Shown here: in pieces, positions 38,801-52,445 of the stretch
Layout of the letters: each line of letters starts with the position of its first letter
Position numbering within the stretch: the stretch's first letter is position 1
Source: Pagrus major
Lineage: Eukaryota > Chordata > Actinopteri > Spariformes > Sparidae
Direction of reading: 5' to 3'
NCBI RefSeq assembly: GCF_040436345.1
Contig: NC_133215.1
Span: 24,479,806-24,543,805 of the forward strand
DNA length: 64,000 bases
Translations under genes and position numbers: made by a program
Notes under the pieces: model-generated
What the model was told of the DNA's origin: nothing
Databases searched by the model: none
What the model saw: only the letters and a program-made list of their open reading frames with translations

Positions 38801-41800
38801 CTCTTCTTCTTGAAGTCTGAAAACATATTTATCATCTCTTATCAAGACTGAAGCTTTTTTAAGGCCTGTGTTTTAAACAGAAGTTGTGACTTTTTGGGCA
38901 AGAGGGTGAGTTCTAATGAATGATGCTAGTAAGTTGCACTATGGGAAATGGAGGCTCCACTACTTTTGGCACATATGACACATAGCCATATAGAGTCCCT
39001 CTGCTTTATGGAAGTGAACTATTAAACCAGTGTCACTTTAAGTCAACTGAAGACGACTTGTTTTTTGTAAATTGTACTACTGTGGATATATGTGAGGTTT
39101 GCAACATATGATAATAATAATATGATGATGATTTCTATGATTGATTGATGATCACAATTTGATGCTATCAAATATCTTGCTTGATTTCACCAACAGTCCA
39201 AATCTGAAGATATGCAGCTCACGATCACATGAAAAGAAAAACAGTAAATCCACAAAACTGAGAAGTTGTTACAATGGACGTTTGGCCATTTTTACTGATC
39301 AAATTAGTTGCTTATTACTTTTCTGATGCTCTGATTGCTGTCCATAATGCTATTTGTAACTTTATCTGTGTTGAAACATCCAACGTGAAAAACACTTGTT
39401 GGTGAAGTGTGTGTGTGTCTCTCTCTCAGCTTGGTATATTTCTACATGTCTGTCTCTTTCTTTATTTGAGGATGTCCTCACTGACCTGTCTTTCTCTCCC
39501 TCTGGGTGTCTCCATCTCTCTCTGCTGGTGTCAGTGTTGACACACAAAGCATGTTTAGGATTCCATCATTTAATTAAAAGAACACAATGTTCATATTGAT
39601 TTGATTTCACTGTAACAAGAGCACTGAATGTTCATCCTCTTTGAAATGACTGTGTTAATGCACCGTGTTTCTGTCACTGAGTGTTCAAACTGTGATTAAT
39701 ATATAACCTCTTCTTCTGCAGTGGTTTGATTACACCCTACTGGAGAACTAGCGCCATCAGCTGTTTATCTCAATAAACCGTCTCCTAATAATGACATAAC
39801 AGTTATTGTGGATGGAAACACACATTAAGCTGCATTTTCTTTTGCTGATTGTCTTAAAAATTTTAATTTGTGTTATGTCTGGATAGAAAGTGGTGGTAGA
39901 TAGTGGGTAAAATGGATAGTTTAGCATTTAGGGGGAAATGAGTAAGTAGATGAAGGAGTGATTTCAGACAAAACGCTGTTTCCATTACGTTCATCATTAT
40001 CATCATATAAAATCCACTCAATTGCCAGAATTGTTCATCATAGCAATGGCCTCCAGTAGCAAGAACCGACCTTTAATCACAAACAAATGTGTTTTCAAGT
40101 GGACTTGAGACTGACTTTACTTTGCCAAAAACCTCTCACAGAAAAAGAAAGTTGATGTAACTTTCTGCTAACTTTACCCACGCTCTCTCTTCACGAAAGT
40201 GATTTATCTGCCAGTTCCCCCACATCACTCACCTGAGACTGAAAATAGACAATAATCAGACGACCATCACATCCCAACAATACATTTGTCTCCCTCCCAA
40301 CATTCATTAAGCCATGAGCTTGAGCTAACCCATGACAAAACTGCATTAGGATCCAGCAACATAATCTTTCAAATTAAACTAGTGAATTATCTATTTTCTT
40401 CATGACCACATATTTAAGAACAGTTTTTAACAATATGACAATTTTGCCAGGTCCAGACCAGCAAACAGGGGTGTGGCTACTGGCTACACATTCTGGGACC
40501 CCTGACAACATCTACAACCGCTAACAAATTTCTAATCCCTGACATGTTCCAGGGACCCCGTCCAGCGTGTGGGCTTCCAGAAAAAGGCGTCCCGGCCCAA
40601 GAACCATGATGCTCCAAAACCAAACTGCCATTTATTTATCTAACATATTTCTATGTCACTGGTAATGCTGGAATAGCCACTAAGTGAGATATCTGCACTG
40701 CAGGAAAACTGTTCAGAATTTGAAGAATGTAAAGTGAGGGTTGGTAAGTTATTTTGGAAGCATTTTTGTTATATTTGTAGAAAATCTCTTAACATCCCGA
40801 GAGTGATCAACAAATCAAATGCTGTGACGTAAAAAAAACAAAAAAAAAAACACTGCCTGTGGCTGTCGCAGGCCTCAAATAGGCCAAATCAATCATTTAA
40901 TTTTGATTGAGTGGAATAACTGGACGGCCTACCTGCTCGTCTTCACTACGTGCCTGCCTAACCACCTGCACTCTCCCCGTGTACTCATCACACATGACCA
41001 GAATCTTCCACAAGGCCCGGCGCAGATATATACCCAATGCTAACCAAGTAAGATGCACAAGAGTGAGTACAAGCAATAACCATGTTTGCTGTTTAAATTG
41101 ATTATAATAATGGCAGGTGTTTTCTTACATGTAAAGGAGACATGAGGTAGTCGGAGATGGTTGACTCTGCTCACAGTAAACAGCCTCTGAGCCCGTCGTT
41201 CAGCAGCTAACCCAGTTAGTGCAAAGCATAAACACTGTTTAACGCTGTGTTGGTGTTGTTCCTGGAACATCATAATTAATGCTCTAGGACCACAACATTT
41301 TATCCTGTATTCAGCATCATAAACTCCTACATATTCCACCTGTGACTACCACTGTCTACAGCGTGTGTTAACAGTAATTCTAACATTAGCAGGTGGGTCC
41401 ACGTTACTCCACCCAGTTTCCGAGGTGGTTACAGAGTGTACAGGCCGTCCTCGACACACCATCACTTCCACTTCTGCTCTACATTCTCATTATCTTATGG
41501 GACTTCAGTTAACAGGCAGCTAAAGCAGAGAGTTTTGCAGGATTAACATTGATTGCCACTGCTGACAGATTCCTCAGCGGGGCGACTCACACCGACACAC
41601 TGGGCCGACTGTCAGCAAACCCCACTGAGATTGAGTTAAAGCTGACACAGAGCGGCTCAGCAGCAGCAGCAGCCGTAGCACTCGCACTGCACAGGACAAT
41701 CCTGGCCTTCTGTTATTAGGCAACTACAGTTTCACCACTGGATCTTTTGGCTACACGTAGATGATATAGAATTTAAGCAATTCTTTTTTATTAAGGGGAA

Positions 41801-44800
41801 TGAAAATGTCACTGTCAATTTGAGGTGGTGTTCCAGGTCTCTGGGTCTGGTTACACGGAGTAGCATGGAAGCCAAATGTGAGACAAGAAGCTCTTGTAAA
41901 AAAGGCTATTGACAATTATGAGAGTATCTCTTGAGCAACACACAGGGACACTTATGATATGTATCTCCTCATAACCTCACCATAATAAAAAGATGTCATG
42001 TCATGTGCTCATTGCCTCACAGTGGCCTACATGTTTTCACCCCTCACTTCATTTGACAGTGGTCATAAGTGCAGCGAAAACAAAGAAACACTTTCAAGAA
42101 AACACAATAAATTTGGAAATGATGATGAACAACTGTCAACAAATAATGACACTCGCTATTAAAAACCGAAGCGACCCTCTTGCCACAAGCCACTCTCTAG
42201 GGGGACGAGGGGAGCCAAGAATAAATTGCTTGTCTGTAGTCATTTGAATGCAACATTTAGCTGTGATTTATGTGAAGGCAGAAAAAGCATTATGAGAAAA
42301 CATTTTCCAAGTGCAACAGCTTGCAGCAATTTACATTATATGGGGGGAAAACCGCTGAAACAAATATTTGACTGGCCTCCATAATGAAATGGATATATTT
42401 ATACACACCGAATTGAGTCAAAGGCTCTGTAACGAACGCATGGCTTCACCAAAGGACCTCTCCGCGCTCTTGTAGTAAACATTTTACTGATGCTACAGGG
42501 GCTTCGAATGAAAGTTATTAGTGCTGTAATTCTCCCAGCGAGCCAAGAGATACAAAGATAATCCACATGAAGAGAGAGAAGATACGCTGGAGGGAAATCA
42601 ACGAAAAAGATTCAGAGATTCACTAATTCTATTTCAATTAGTTTAAAGCTGAAATAGATTTGCCTTTGCTCTCCCAATTAGAGTCCTGACTGTGTTTCCC
42701 TTTAATCTCCCACATTTTTCTTTTCTGCGAGAAAGTCACTGAGAGAAAAGGTAGGTATGTTTGCAGCATATTTTACTACAGTGACCTCGATGATGTTTTA
42801 CTTTGCAACAACCAGAAGCCAACCTTATAACAAAAAAATGTACACATGAAATACGGCCATGTCCTCTTTTTGCTTCCATTTTGTTCGATCAAAAGTTACA
42901 CATCAAGGGGTTTTATGAACTAAAGACATGATTAAAGCTGCACTAATCAATATTTTCATATCCGCAACAGAACAAATGACTGTGTGACAATGTGAAGGGG
43001 TGGCTCATAGTGTTTGAGCCACAGGGAATCATCACCTGACTCTGCAGTTCCTTGTGGTTTTAGCATCTTTCAGCTCATTGTTTTGATTTTACAACCCACA
43101 ACTGAACTGTTTTGATTCACTCGCACTGTCATCAACAGCAGCACGCACCTGTTTTCATGAAAAAGCTAAAAAAAATGTACTGTGCACTACCAGCACCAGA
43201 CTACAGACGGTATTTTTTTTTACAGGAAGTTGGCTGTGTTTGAGCCCAGATGAAATGAGTACAGATATTGTATTTTTAGTACAAGTACAAGTATCATCCA
43301 AGTATTTCAATATCCATTCTCTTGATGAAGAAAATTCCTCATTGGATATCTGACTGAAGTTTATTCATTCAAGTTTATAAAATATATATATTTATAATCA
43401 TTCCCAGTGTGGATACGGACAGAAGTAATTTAGTTGGTTGAACAAATACAGATACAGATAATGGTGGATGGTGGATGTTGAGACCACATGATGGCCTCAG
43501 TGTTTACAATTGTGGCTACTGCAACATTTTCAAAGTTCAGCACAGAGTGTGTTTCAGTTAAACCTCCAGTATGAGTCATCGTCACACATGTGTCTTTGTT
43601 TTTAAATGATAGACCGCTGCATACAGATGGTTGAAATGTGTGCACAGCTATCTTGTCCCTATTTGGGACATAATGCAGCATGAATGAAACCAAACACAAA
43701 CACACACGCACACAAACACACACACTCTTAAACACACACATGTGTAACTTCAGCACTCTTCATGCACAGGCGAGAAGACACGAACGCAACACTCTAATTA
43801 ATATGTCACAGAGAAAATATTTTAATGGCTTACAAATGGGGGTGACTGCACACTGCCCTGTGCCATTTATTTACAGTGAGACTGAGACTTACTGGCATGA
43901 GGCAGCACATACAGCAAATTCTTAGACATCTAAATTAGAGGGGGCCTGGAGTGTCGTGGCTTCAGATACATGTGTGTAACCCCTGTGGTCTCCAAGCCCC
44001 CTCCTTCAAATTTGCGTCTTCCCTAATCAGTGCCAAATGGAGCTCTTTCCCAGCTTGGGTGATTCAGGCGACGAGAGAGGGAGAGGAAGGAAGTCATTGT
44101 ATTCAATGAGAGCCTTCCATTTTTATTTTTTACAACCGCGTCACATTCAGCCCCCCCCCCCTCCACATAAACGCAGCAACTCTTACAATTACCAATGCTT
44201 TCATGTGTCCCAGTCAGCGGTCGGTGGGGAAGGAGGGCCAATTGCTTATAATTAAGAGGTATTTGTTTTGGAGCTGCGGGGTGCGAAATTCTTCATACAC
44301 ATGGCACTTTTTTGCCATATTAGCAACACTGTAGGGCAAAATCTCCAGTGGAAAGGCAGTACAAAGACATAGCTCAAGAGTTAAACAAAGACACAGTAAG
44401 ATCTGTGTTTTCTCAGAGGAATTAATGAGCTCTCAATGTGATTTTCAATAAAACTGAATTTGTTTTCAACATTTTTGCCTATTTCAGTGAAAACAAGCAG
44501 GCAGAGGTGCAGTTTAAAGTGAACATATCTGAGCAGCCATTACTGCACTTTTAATCTCATTTGCACCTAATGCCACAGTAAAAGATTTCCACGCTTCACC
44601 CAGCATATGCTAGTGATTATTAATCAGTGTTTTGCCTGCATTTTAAGGTAATAAGAGAGAGAACCAGTAAAATTGTGAGTCCTAATACCCAAGGCAAATG
44701 CCTACAATTAAAGTTTACTATGTGTTTGTTTTTCAATAGGTTTTTAACGTTCGGCTGATGCAACAACTTGGCAGACGCGGGTAAAGTTCCTTCTGCAAGA

Positions 44801-45190
44801 TAAACAAAGCTGCAGCGAGGGAGAATGAAGCTGAAGGACGATGTCAGCGCACAGGTCCTCCTCGCTGTGAATCTGTCGAGGTGAGCAGGAGGAGGGAACA
44901 ACTGTGACAGAGATATCAGTTTATTAATGAAAATGTCTGCTTTGCTTAAAACTAAGTAGTGGAATAAGGAGCTTAAAATTAAAAAAAATCTTGATCTAAC
45001 TTAGTATTCATAAAAACAAACAAAAACATTTAAAAAGTAAATACTTTTGCATACCTCTCAGTCGCATAATATTAATAATGTATTTATTGGTTGGTTTAAT
45101 GTGCGATGTCTTGCACTTTGAGCTCAACAAAGTTACTGCAACTTCATTTGTAATGGCGATGAAGGTACAGTAATTCAAATGAACTCAAAA
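35830..45190. other. Gene-poor DNA; scattered conserved-looking segments
   Basis: No coding exon supported. Polypurine tract 36390-36595. Unique segments near 36780-37330, 42400-42760 and 44540-44760 have balanced composition and repeated TAAT/ATTA and AATTAG words, as in vertebrate conserved non-coding elements. The rest is AT-rich or repetitive. Confidence 0.4.
36390..36595. repeat. Polypurine tract
   Basis: Nearly continuous A/G on the + strand, ending in (GGT)n at about 36563-36580. It explains the Ser/Leu/Pro-rich frame on the opposite strand, which I do not regard as a gene. Confidence 0.8.
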
Positions 45191-45197
45191 GGTATTG

Positions 45198-45467
45198 GGT
45201 AACACTTGATAATAACCATCATTTAAAAATGGTAAATCTATGGTTCATTAATCGTTTGATAATATTTAACAACAAAATGCTTCATAAACTATTCATTAAG
45301 CAATTGTAAAGGTTTATAAACATCGGTTTTAACTTTACAATCAACAATTGCTCAACGAATGCTTCATAAAACATTTCATTGTTTGTTAACAGTGAAGAAA
45401 TATTAACTAAAGTTGATGAAACTATAAATGTTCCATTTATTAATGATGGTTATTATATGGTGTTACC
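45198..45467. mobile_element. MITE of the GGTAACAC family, copy C (best preserved)
   Basis: The 270-bp element begins GGTAACACTTGATAATAACC and ends GGTTATTATATGGTGTTACC, a clear inverted pair. The interior matches copies A and B (AAGCAATTGTAAAGG, TTTGTTAACAGTGA). No ORF. Confidence 0.82.
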
Positions 45468-45619
45468 AAATAATGTACTGAATATATTACCTCCTAGGCT
45501 GACTGATAAAACTTAATCATTTCAAAGGGTTAATTCAACATTGTGGGTCATGTTGTTCTCGAGCCACCATCTTTTCAGTAATAACCTCAAATATCTTGCC
45601 ACACATATTCGAAAATTAT

Positions 45620-46120
45620 TTTACATATATAAGGATAAGTCTGGTAATATTCAATATTTGTTTGCTATTGTCTACAAATCCCATGAAAATAAAAAAGCCA
45701 GAGCAACATTTTGTGTTGTTAAGTCTTACCCCTCTGTGCCATAGAGCTACATTGTTGTCCAAAAACTATTAAAATAAATCAATGAGCTACATTTGTATAC
45801 AGGTTGACTAATAGTTTTTCTTTATATTGGATGTGCATATTCAAGTTTACTTTGACTTAATTCTAGACACACAATCCTGCTGATGTAAATACTCACTACA
45901 GCACCAAGTGCGTATAATCCCCTAACAAAGGTACTATTGTCTCCTTTTTAAGTAGTGTTTGCTAAAAACTACTGTGGTTAGCTGTTTTGGGAAATGGTCT
46001 TCCTTTTTTTATTCTTTTTCTTTTTTAGGAAAAAAACTATTGAAATATTTCTGACTTGTTTTTAACCATTAAGATCTTCAGTAGGAATGAATGGGATTGG
46101 GGCTGACAGCAAGGATGACT
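45620..46120. repeat. Dispersed repeat family, second copy
   Basis: It shares CCTCTGTGCCATAGAGCT, TTGTTGTCCAAAAACTATTA and a later TAATCCCCTAACAAAGG...TTAGCTGTTTTGGGAAAT block with 54080-54560 and with the split copy in caly intron 3. The family is unnamed. Confidence 0.55.
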
Positions 46121-46419
46121 AAGAGTTGGACCTTTGCTAGAATTGGCTGGTAATAAGACAAACTGGAATATCTCCAGCTTTATCCTTTAACCACAGGAAA
46201 AAAGACTTGTTTGTCATTGATCGAAACGCAAACACTAAATCTGCATGTACTCTGCAGTGTCCTGCTGTAAACACTGAATCTTTTGCTGCTGGTCGACGGC
46301 TCAAACAGGGGGTCACTTTCTCTTCACTCGTCTCCGGGGGCGACGCACTCATTCAGCTGACTGACAGAGAAGATGTCTAATTCTCCACAGTGACACTCTG
46401 CTCTGCACTATTGTGTATT

Positions 46420-46422
<3 letters not shown>

Positions 46423-46467
<45 letters not shown>

Positions 46468-46571
46468 TGTGGGGGTATTACTACCATAGCACTGTCATTT
46501 GGTCCTGCTGACATGGCAGAAAACCGTCTGGGTCACAGAGTCAGCTGGCACCAGAGCTAATGGGCCTGGCC

Positions 46572-46655
<84 letters not shown>

Positions 46656-46656
46656 T

Positions 46657-46699
<43 letters not shown>

Positions 46700-47057
46700 G
46701 TAACGGTATGTCCATTTAAATTAATCGGTGGGTGTGCATGCAGATACACATTGCAGGTTCTGTGTGTGTGTGTGTGTGTGTGTGTGAGTCTCTCCCCGGC
46801 CCCCCCAGCTCTGCTCTCTGTCCACAATGAACCGCACTCTGAAACGTGGAGCCGCGTGATGACAGGCCGATCGGCGGGGGACAATGCGCTGTAATTTGTG
46901 AGAGGCCTTGCCGCGAGAGGAATGATGGGTAATTAAGAGGAAGACACTGAGAGACACGGCGGGGGCTTGGTGACAGGCGACAGGCCATTGGCTGTGTGTA
47001 CCGACAAGCCAACAGCCCTTCTCTGGTTCTCCCATAACAGGCTGGTCCCCTGCTCTG

Positions 47058-47118
<61 letters not shown>
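46423..47118. repeat. Cluster of GT and CA microsatellites
   Basis: (GT)n at 46423-46465, 46574-46700 (two short interruptions) and 46761-46786, and (CA)n at 47061-47118. The 270 bp between the last GT and the CA run are unique and include GTGATGACAGGCCGATCGG and TAATTTGTGAGAGG. Long frames here are pure dinucleotide artefacts. Confidence 0.93.
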
Positions 47119-47123
<5 letters not shown>

Positions 47124-47255
47124 TTGCCCTGCTGTCCCAACTACATGCCACATGCTGATACTTACTATGTAGTAAAAGTTTGTTTTTTTTAAAAAGTGAC
47201 ATATGCTGAGGATATTTAAGGGTAAATCCAGTTTGTGGACCCCCTGTTTGAGCCT

Positions 47256-47297
47256 GGGCAAAATGATTAGAATGGTTTCATTTTAATCATTTTGCCC
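47256..47297. other. Hairpin: 19-bp stem, 4-nt loop
   Basis: GGGCAAAATGATTAGAATG pairs with CATTTTAATCATTTTGCCC across GTTT with a single G-T wobble. Isolated in non-coding DNA; the function is unknown. Confidence 0.8.
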
Positions 47298-47695
47298 ATC
47301 ATTTCTATCAGTTATGATAAAATTGTAGACACCACATGATGCTGCTTTATTTGGAGGAAGTCTTGAAACACAGAAAAAGGTTTTGTCACTTAACTACTGA
47401 ATACAAAAGGTCAAAGTTGAATTATAGGACTGAAACTGTAGTGAATGTTTCCAACAGATAGTTTGGTTAATCCTTTTTTTGGTTAATCTTTTCTCTTTTG
47501 AATAAGTTAAATAACATTTGACCGATGGCGTTCCAAGGGGTGTCCAGAGGGGGCCATGACCACTGTGATACAATTGCAGGACACCTTGCCTTTTTGAAGA
47601 ACAATGAATCACCTAACACATGTACATAAAGATGCAAAAGACATTAAAACAGGATTGTTGTGGACTAGTCTATGCACATCCGACATATAGTGACA

Positions 47696-48125
47696 TTAAA
47701 GGGTAACTCCACTAATTTTAACATTAAAGTGTGTTTACCCAGGTCCTGGGTACTACTGCATGTGATAAAAGTAGTATAAAGCCTTTTGTGGCTACAGAGG
47801 AAGTTGCATGTAATCTGATAAATTGCCTCCAGTGATGTCAATCAGTGGCTAAGTTGCATTGTGGGTAACTCCAGGTTTTGCAAAGGAAGAAGGATGTGTG
47901 ACATAAAAAGGTGATATCTCTGGTTCTACTGTATTGATTGAAAACCAAAACCTGTAGCCTACATTACCCACAATATTACTTACCCACTTGAGACAATTTA
48001 TCAGATTGCATGCAGCTTCCTCTTGAGACAAAAAAGTCTTTACGCTACTTTTCACATATGCAGTAGTACTCGCCAAGACCTGTAAACACACTTTAATGTG
48101 TAAAATTGGTGGCGTTATCCTTTAT
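47696..48125. mobile_element. Long-inverted-repeat MITE, TTAA-type
   Basis: Arms of about 95 bp: left TTAAAGGGTAACTCCACTAA...GTGTGTTTACC, right (reverse complement) TAAAGGATAACGCCACCAAT...GTGTGTTTACA. TTAA is intact on the left and TTAT on the right. No coding capacity. Confidence 0.8.
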
Positions 48126-49454
48126 TGGTAAAACAAGACAGTACAGTATGTCAGTGGTTTTGATATGCCACCCTTAGATTTTCATCTGGCCACCCCTCTG
48201 GGAAACTTCTTGGGGCGCCACTGTCCTGGACTTTGTTTAAAACATCTCTGATTGTCTGTCTGTGAACATTTATTGCCTTGTCTGACTGCTTTTAGCGTTG
48301 CCACCTCTTTCATAGATCCAGCAATGAACTCTGGGAGTACAGTGTTATTATTAGTGATGGGATTGATGGCCAAAACAATTGTAATAAATTTGAACTGTAC
48401 TTCAAGATGCCAATCTTTGGTGTTGAAAACTTGATTTAAGGAGCTACTTGCCTCAGTAGTCAGTTTATTAGGTACACCTAGCCAAGACTAATGCAGTCTT
48501 ATACAACCCAACAATCAATCCAACATTTACAAAGGCTGTAATGGCCAGCGTTTTTTGTTGAAACCCTTTTAGAGAGTTGCCGATTCAACTTGATGGTCAT
48601 TAGGTCTACTTAAAACCCAATGTAGTGTAATTTAATATGAATACATGACTGTATCAGTGTATAATATCTAACTGGGACTGAATATCTACCTCTCCCTCTC
48701 CCTCTGTGTGTATGTGGGTGGGACAAAACCAAACTGAGGTCTTTGTAGGGACCTGAATGAAGCACAGAGGAGCCACTGATGTGTAACATATCAAATGATA
48801 AGAGGACACGTGCTCCCTGTGCTGTTAGACTAATATGAAAACTACTCACCTATCAGTGTTTAATATTAATTTAGTAGGATCATGCTTATGTTGGCTCTTA
48901 AAGGAAAAATCTATCCTGTAAAACATAACCTAAGGATGCTGTCACTCACTCAGACTGGCCCTGACAAAAATCATATCGGAGATGCCAGAAAAACATTTTG
49001 TCTGGATGAGGAAAAATATTTGGTGCAGGCCTTCTGATAAAATAAAGACATGCTTAATAAAAGATGGTAAAGAAAACAGCTTTTCCTTCTCATTGTTTTA
49101 TTTTCAGCAGTGTGAACATCAGCATGTTGCTTCCACCACTCACCTTCAAACAACCATAAGAGACAAATTATTCATGACAGTAGAATGAAGCAGGGGGTCT
49201 GGGTTGTCTGGGGAGAAACACAACAGCTTTTTGATTACACAGTATTGTCGTTCTCCTTGTACAGACATTTTTTTGCAAATCTGCTCACAATATGTCCAGG
49301 ATTTGGTAAAAAAATTGAAAATAATTTTATACATATTATTTCTGTTACTGAGAATGTGCCTGATTTTGTGTTAAGCTTTAGGTTTTTTCTCAAGGGAGCA
49401 ATCAACAAAAATACAAATACGCCTTGCAGCTGCTCTTTCAGCCAAGTCAAGATA

Positions 49455-49858
49455 TTAAAGGATAAGTTCACCCAAAAATGAAAATTCATCATCATCTACT
49501 CACCTCCATACTTCCATATAGTCCACAAAACATTTCTGGAGCTTCGCAGGAAAACAGTGTTGCAGCATTCTGCTAAACAACTGAAGGAGCTGTAAGCATG
49601 TAAGCGTCCAGCGCAATCCAAGTCTCCGGAAGCCTTGAAATCCCATATTGATTTATTTTTAGGTTAGGTTATTTACACACTTGGCGTGTGGTCGACCTTG
49701 TGCACCCACTTCAGACAGGGTGCTCGGTGCAACGCTCTCAGCTACAGTGAAGGCTTTGATTTAAGAAAGGATGTAAATAACGTCTGATCAAGTCATTTGC
49801 TTTTGGAAACTTGAGCTGTATGGAGTTTTTGTGTTTTTTATGTTTTCTTTCTCTCTCG

Positions 49859-49893
<35 letters not shown>

Positions 49894-50068
49894 TGTTTAC
49901 TTTTTAAAACAAGTCCCCATCTTCTTTAGCTGTTTAGGGGAATGCTGCAACACTGTTTTACTGTGAAGCTCCAGAAATGTTTTGTGGACTACAAAACTTA
50001 AACCGACTTTCCATGAGGGTGAGTAGAAAATAACTGAGTTTTCATTTTTGGGTGAATTCATCCTTTAA
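49455..50068. mobile_element. Foldback MITE with TTAA duplications
   Basis: TTAA at 49455-49458 and 50065-50068. The ends are AGGATAAGTTCACCCAAAAA and, inverted, AGGATGAATTCACCCAAAAA. Inner arms (CAAAACATTTCTGGAGCTTC and its inverse near 49960-49985) extend the inverted repeat past 100 bp. The middle holds a T-rich run at 49860-49900. Confidence 0.87.
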
Positions 50069-50774
50069 GATCTCCATTTCTTCAATGATGGATTTGTGCT
50101 GCTTTTAATGGTGAGTTTACCGTAAAAGAGAGGTTTTTCTTTTATTCTAGCTTAACAACATGAAGCCCTTACATCTCAATGTGCAGCCATGTGACATCAC
50201 ATCATCAACATTTACCAAACAGAAACAAACCTAACCAAAACCTGCATTGTATATCATTCTTAACAGTGTTGTGGTGAATTAAGCTACATTTTTTCTTTGA
50301 AAGCAACATCCAAGATCAATACACAGTATTTATACCTTCTGTTTTTTATCTTAAAGCATTTCCATAGCATATCACAAGAATGCAGCTCTTGCACAAAACA
50401 GGCTGTGGTTGAAACCCAATACATATGAAAAGAGGCATATAGCCTTCCAGAAAATCTCCAACATTTTCTCTTTCCTTTGCATTTCTTCTCTTCCTCTGCA
50501 AACTGTTTCATCTTATTGAGGTTTCACCACATTACTGCAGGGACCTTAAACCGCAGGACCAAATCCTCAAGGTACATGGTACATAGGCTCCGTTCCCACA
50601 GACTTTAAAAACCCATATCAGCCTCATGTCTGCACATCTCTCCCTTACATCTCCCTCGCAGGCTGTAAATCACCAAAGCTCACTCCCGGCCCCATTGAAT
50701 AAACGTGCTGGAGTTGCTGACTAATTGATAGCGTTACAATCTGAACGGGTTCATAGTGCTGCTAAATTGAAAAC

Positions 50775-51030
50775 ACCGGGGGAGGAAGACTGGGGGGCGC
50801 AGGTAGTAAAGAGAGGGAGGAAAGGCTGGTGAGGAGAGGGACAGAGCTCAGGGGGATGTTGGGAGGAGACAGAGGGAGGGAGAGGAAGAGGTTATGATGA
50901 TAGAGAAAGAGGAGGAGGAGAGAGAGAGGAAAGGGGGTAAATAGGATGCTGATAGGAGAAAGGGAGGAACTGAGGAGGAAGTTCAAGGAGAAACACAGAG
51001 ATAGCATACAAGAGAGAAAGGAGAGGGAGC
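50775..51030. repeat. Polypurine tract
   Basis: About 250 bp of G/A-rich sequence (GGGAGGA and GAGAGAGAG words). The open frames on both strands reflect this bias. Similar shorter tracts lie at 52965-53032 and, as pyrimidines, at 53325-53410 and 60460-60560. Confidence 0.8.
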
Positions 51031-52319
51031 AGAGCAGGAAAGGCATCTGGGTCATTTACATAAATACCTCTGACCAAACTAAGAAGCCAAAACAACAGAA
51101 AACCAGAGAAAACTTCTTTATTTTCATCTTCTTTGATTTGGAAAATAACAATGTTGTTCATCACCGCCAAGATCTGGTGAGGAGCTTGATAGACATTGAC
51201 AGACAATGTGCCTTAATACAGCCAGACTCATGATTTACTTCCTCTCATTTACATATTTTTAGAATTTTATTACAGACAACTTTACGAGCAGTGAATATCT
51301 GTTTTCCTGCTCCTATCCTATCAGCAGGACCACATCATCTGTCTGTGCCTTACTTAACCACAAGTCACTGTTTCAAAAGTCAAGCTGTTCTCTGATCTCC
51401 CACCGCTCTGGTTAGATAATGTTTATGCACGCTTGGTTGCGGTTATGGAAGATGATGGTCATGGTTAGAAGAAACTAGCATTGACTGTTGGTCAGAAACA
51501 GGAAACAAACACTGGTCTGAGTTGTTTACATGTCCAACCATCCCGATCTCCTCCCTCAGCTACATTTTTCGCTCTTGGACATCACACTGATTCCTCCTTT
51601 GCTCCTGGCGGACAAGAGTCATAATAACTACACCCACTACAAGGCTTTGTCACTTGAATATAAACATGCTGTTTCTTTAACCTTTTTTGCTCGATTGTTT
51701 GTTACACACAACCATGGTATTGTCCTTGGAAACTGTTTGAAAAAAGGGTAGGCCCTTTCAAAAAGAACTTGGCAGGTGATTGCACAAACCATCTCTCTAC
51801 CCCATGTACCACGGGCTAACTTCAAGCAATGGTCACACCTAAACACGTCCATAGCTGCCAGTAGTTCCTCACAGGACGCTGATTGGTCCGAACCCCTGTG
51901 GGTCAGCCACAAGTGCATAGATTGATTCTCATGATCACATGATTTCCATCTTCCTCGCAGGGTAATCGTTTCTAGACAACTGTTGAAACGACTGGTGTTG
52001 GTGTTTTTCTCATGAGGAAAGTCTTGTTGATAGTCATGGCCATCCAATGTTAGACATATGAGCATTTTCTGACCAGATGCCCCTATGAAGCAATAACATT
52101 GTTTGTCAATGCCTTTCTACTACTTTGTTTTATTCTGATTATTGGTATAAAGCCAAAGTCAGTGGGTGCCTATATTTCCCCCTTCCTTCTGCTATCTGCA
52201 TGTACTGTTTTTAAATCCCCATCGCTACGTGAAACAACAACACCTACCTCTATGCTAGCAACCTACACATCGACAGTGGCAAGTAACCTGTGGTTTACAG
52301 GTTCCACAGTTTACTGTGT

Positions 52320-52445
52320 GTCATGCAGTGTGGGAGTTGCTCTGGTCTTGACTTGGTCTAAACCCCTCAAGGTCTTGGTCTTGCCTCAGTCTCGATACAC
52401 TCTGGTCTTGGTCATGGCTTGGTCTCGGTTTAGGTGGTCTTGACT
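52320..52445. repeat. Degenerate tandem repeat of (C)TTGGTCT units
   Basis: GGTCTTG, TTGGTCT and TCTCGGT words repeat irregularly and end GGTCTTGACTACAATACTG, matching a well-known low-complexity teleost interspersed repeat. Not coding. Confidence 0.6.

Noticed and set aside
46495..47140. Long Cys-Val and His-Thr repeat frames
   Set aside because: Pure products of (GT)n and (CA)n microsatellites. The same applies near 26, 29, 33 and 60.2 kb.
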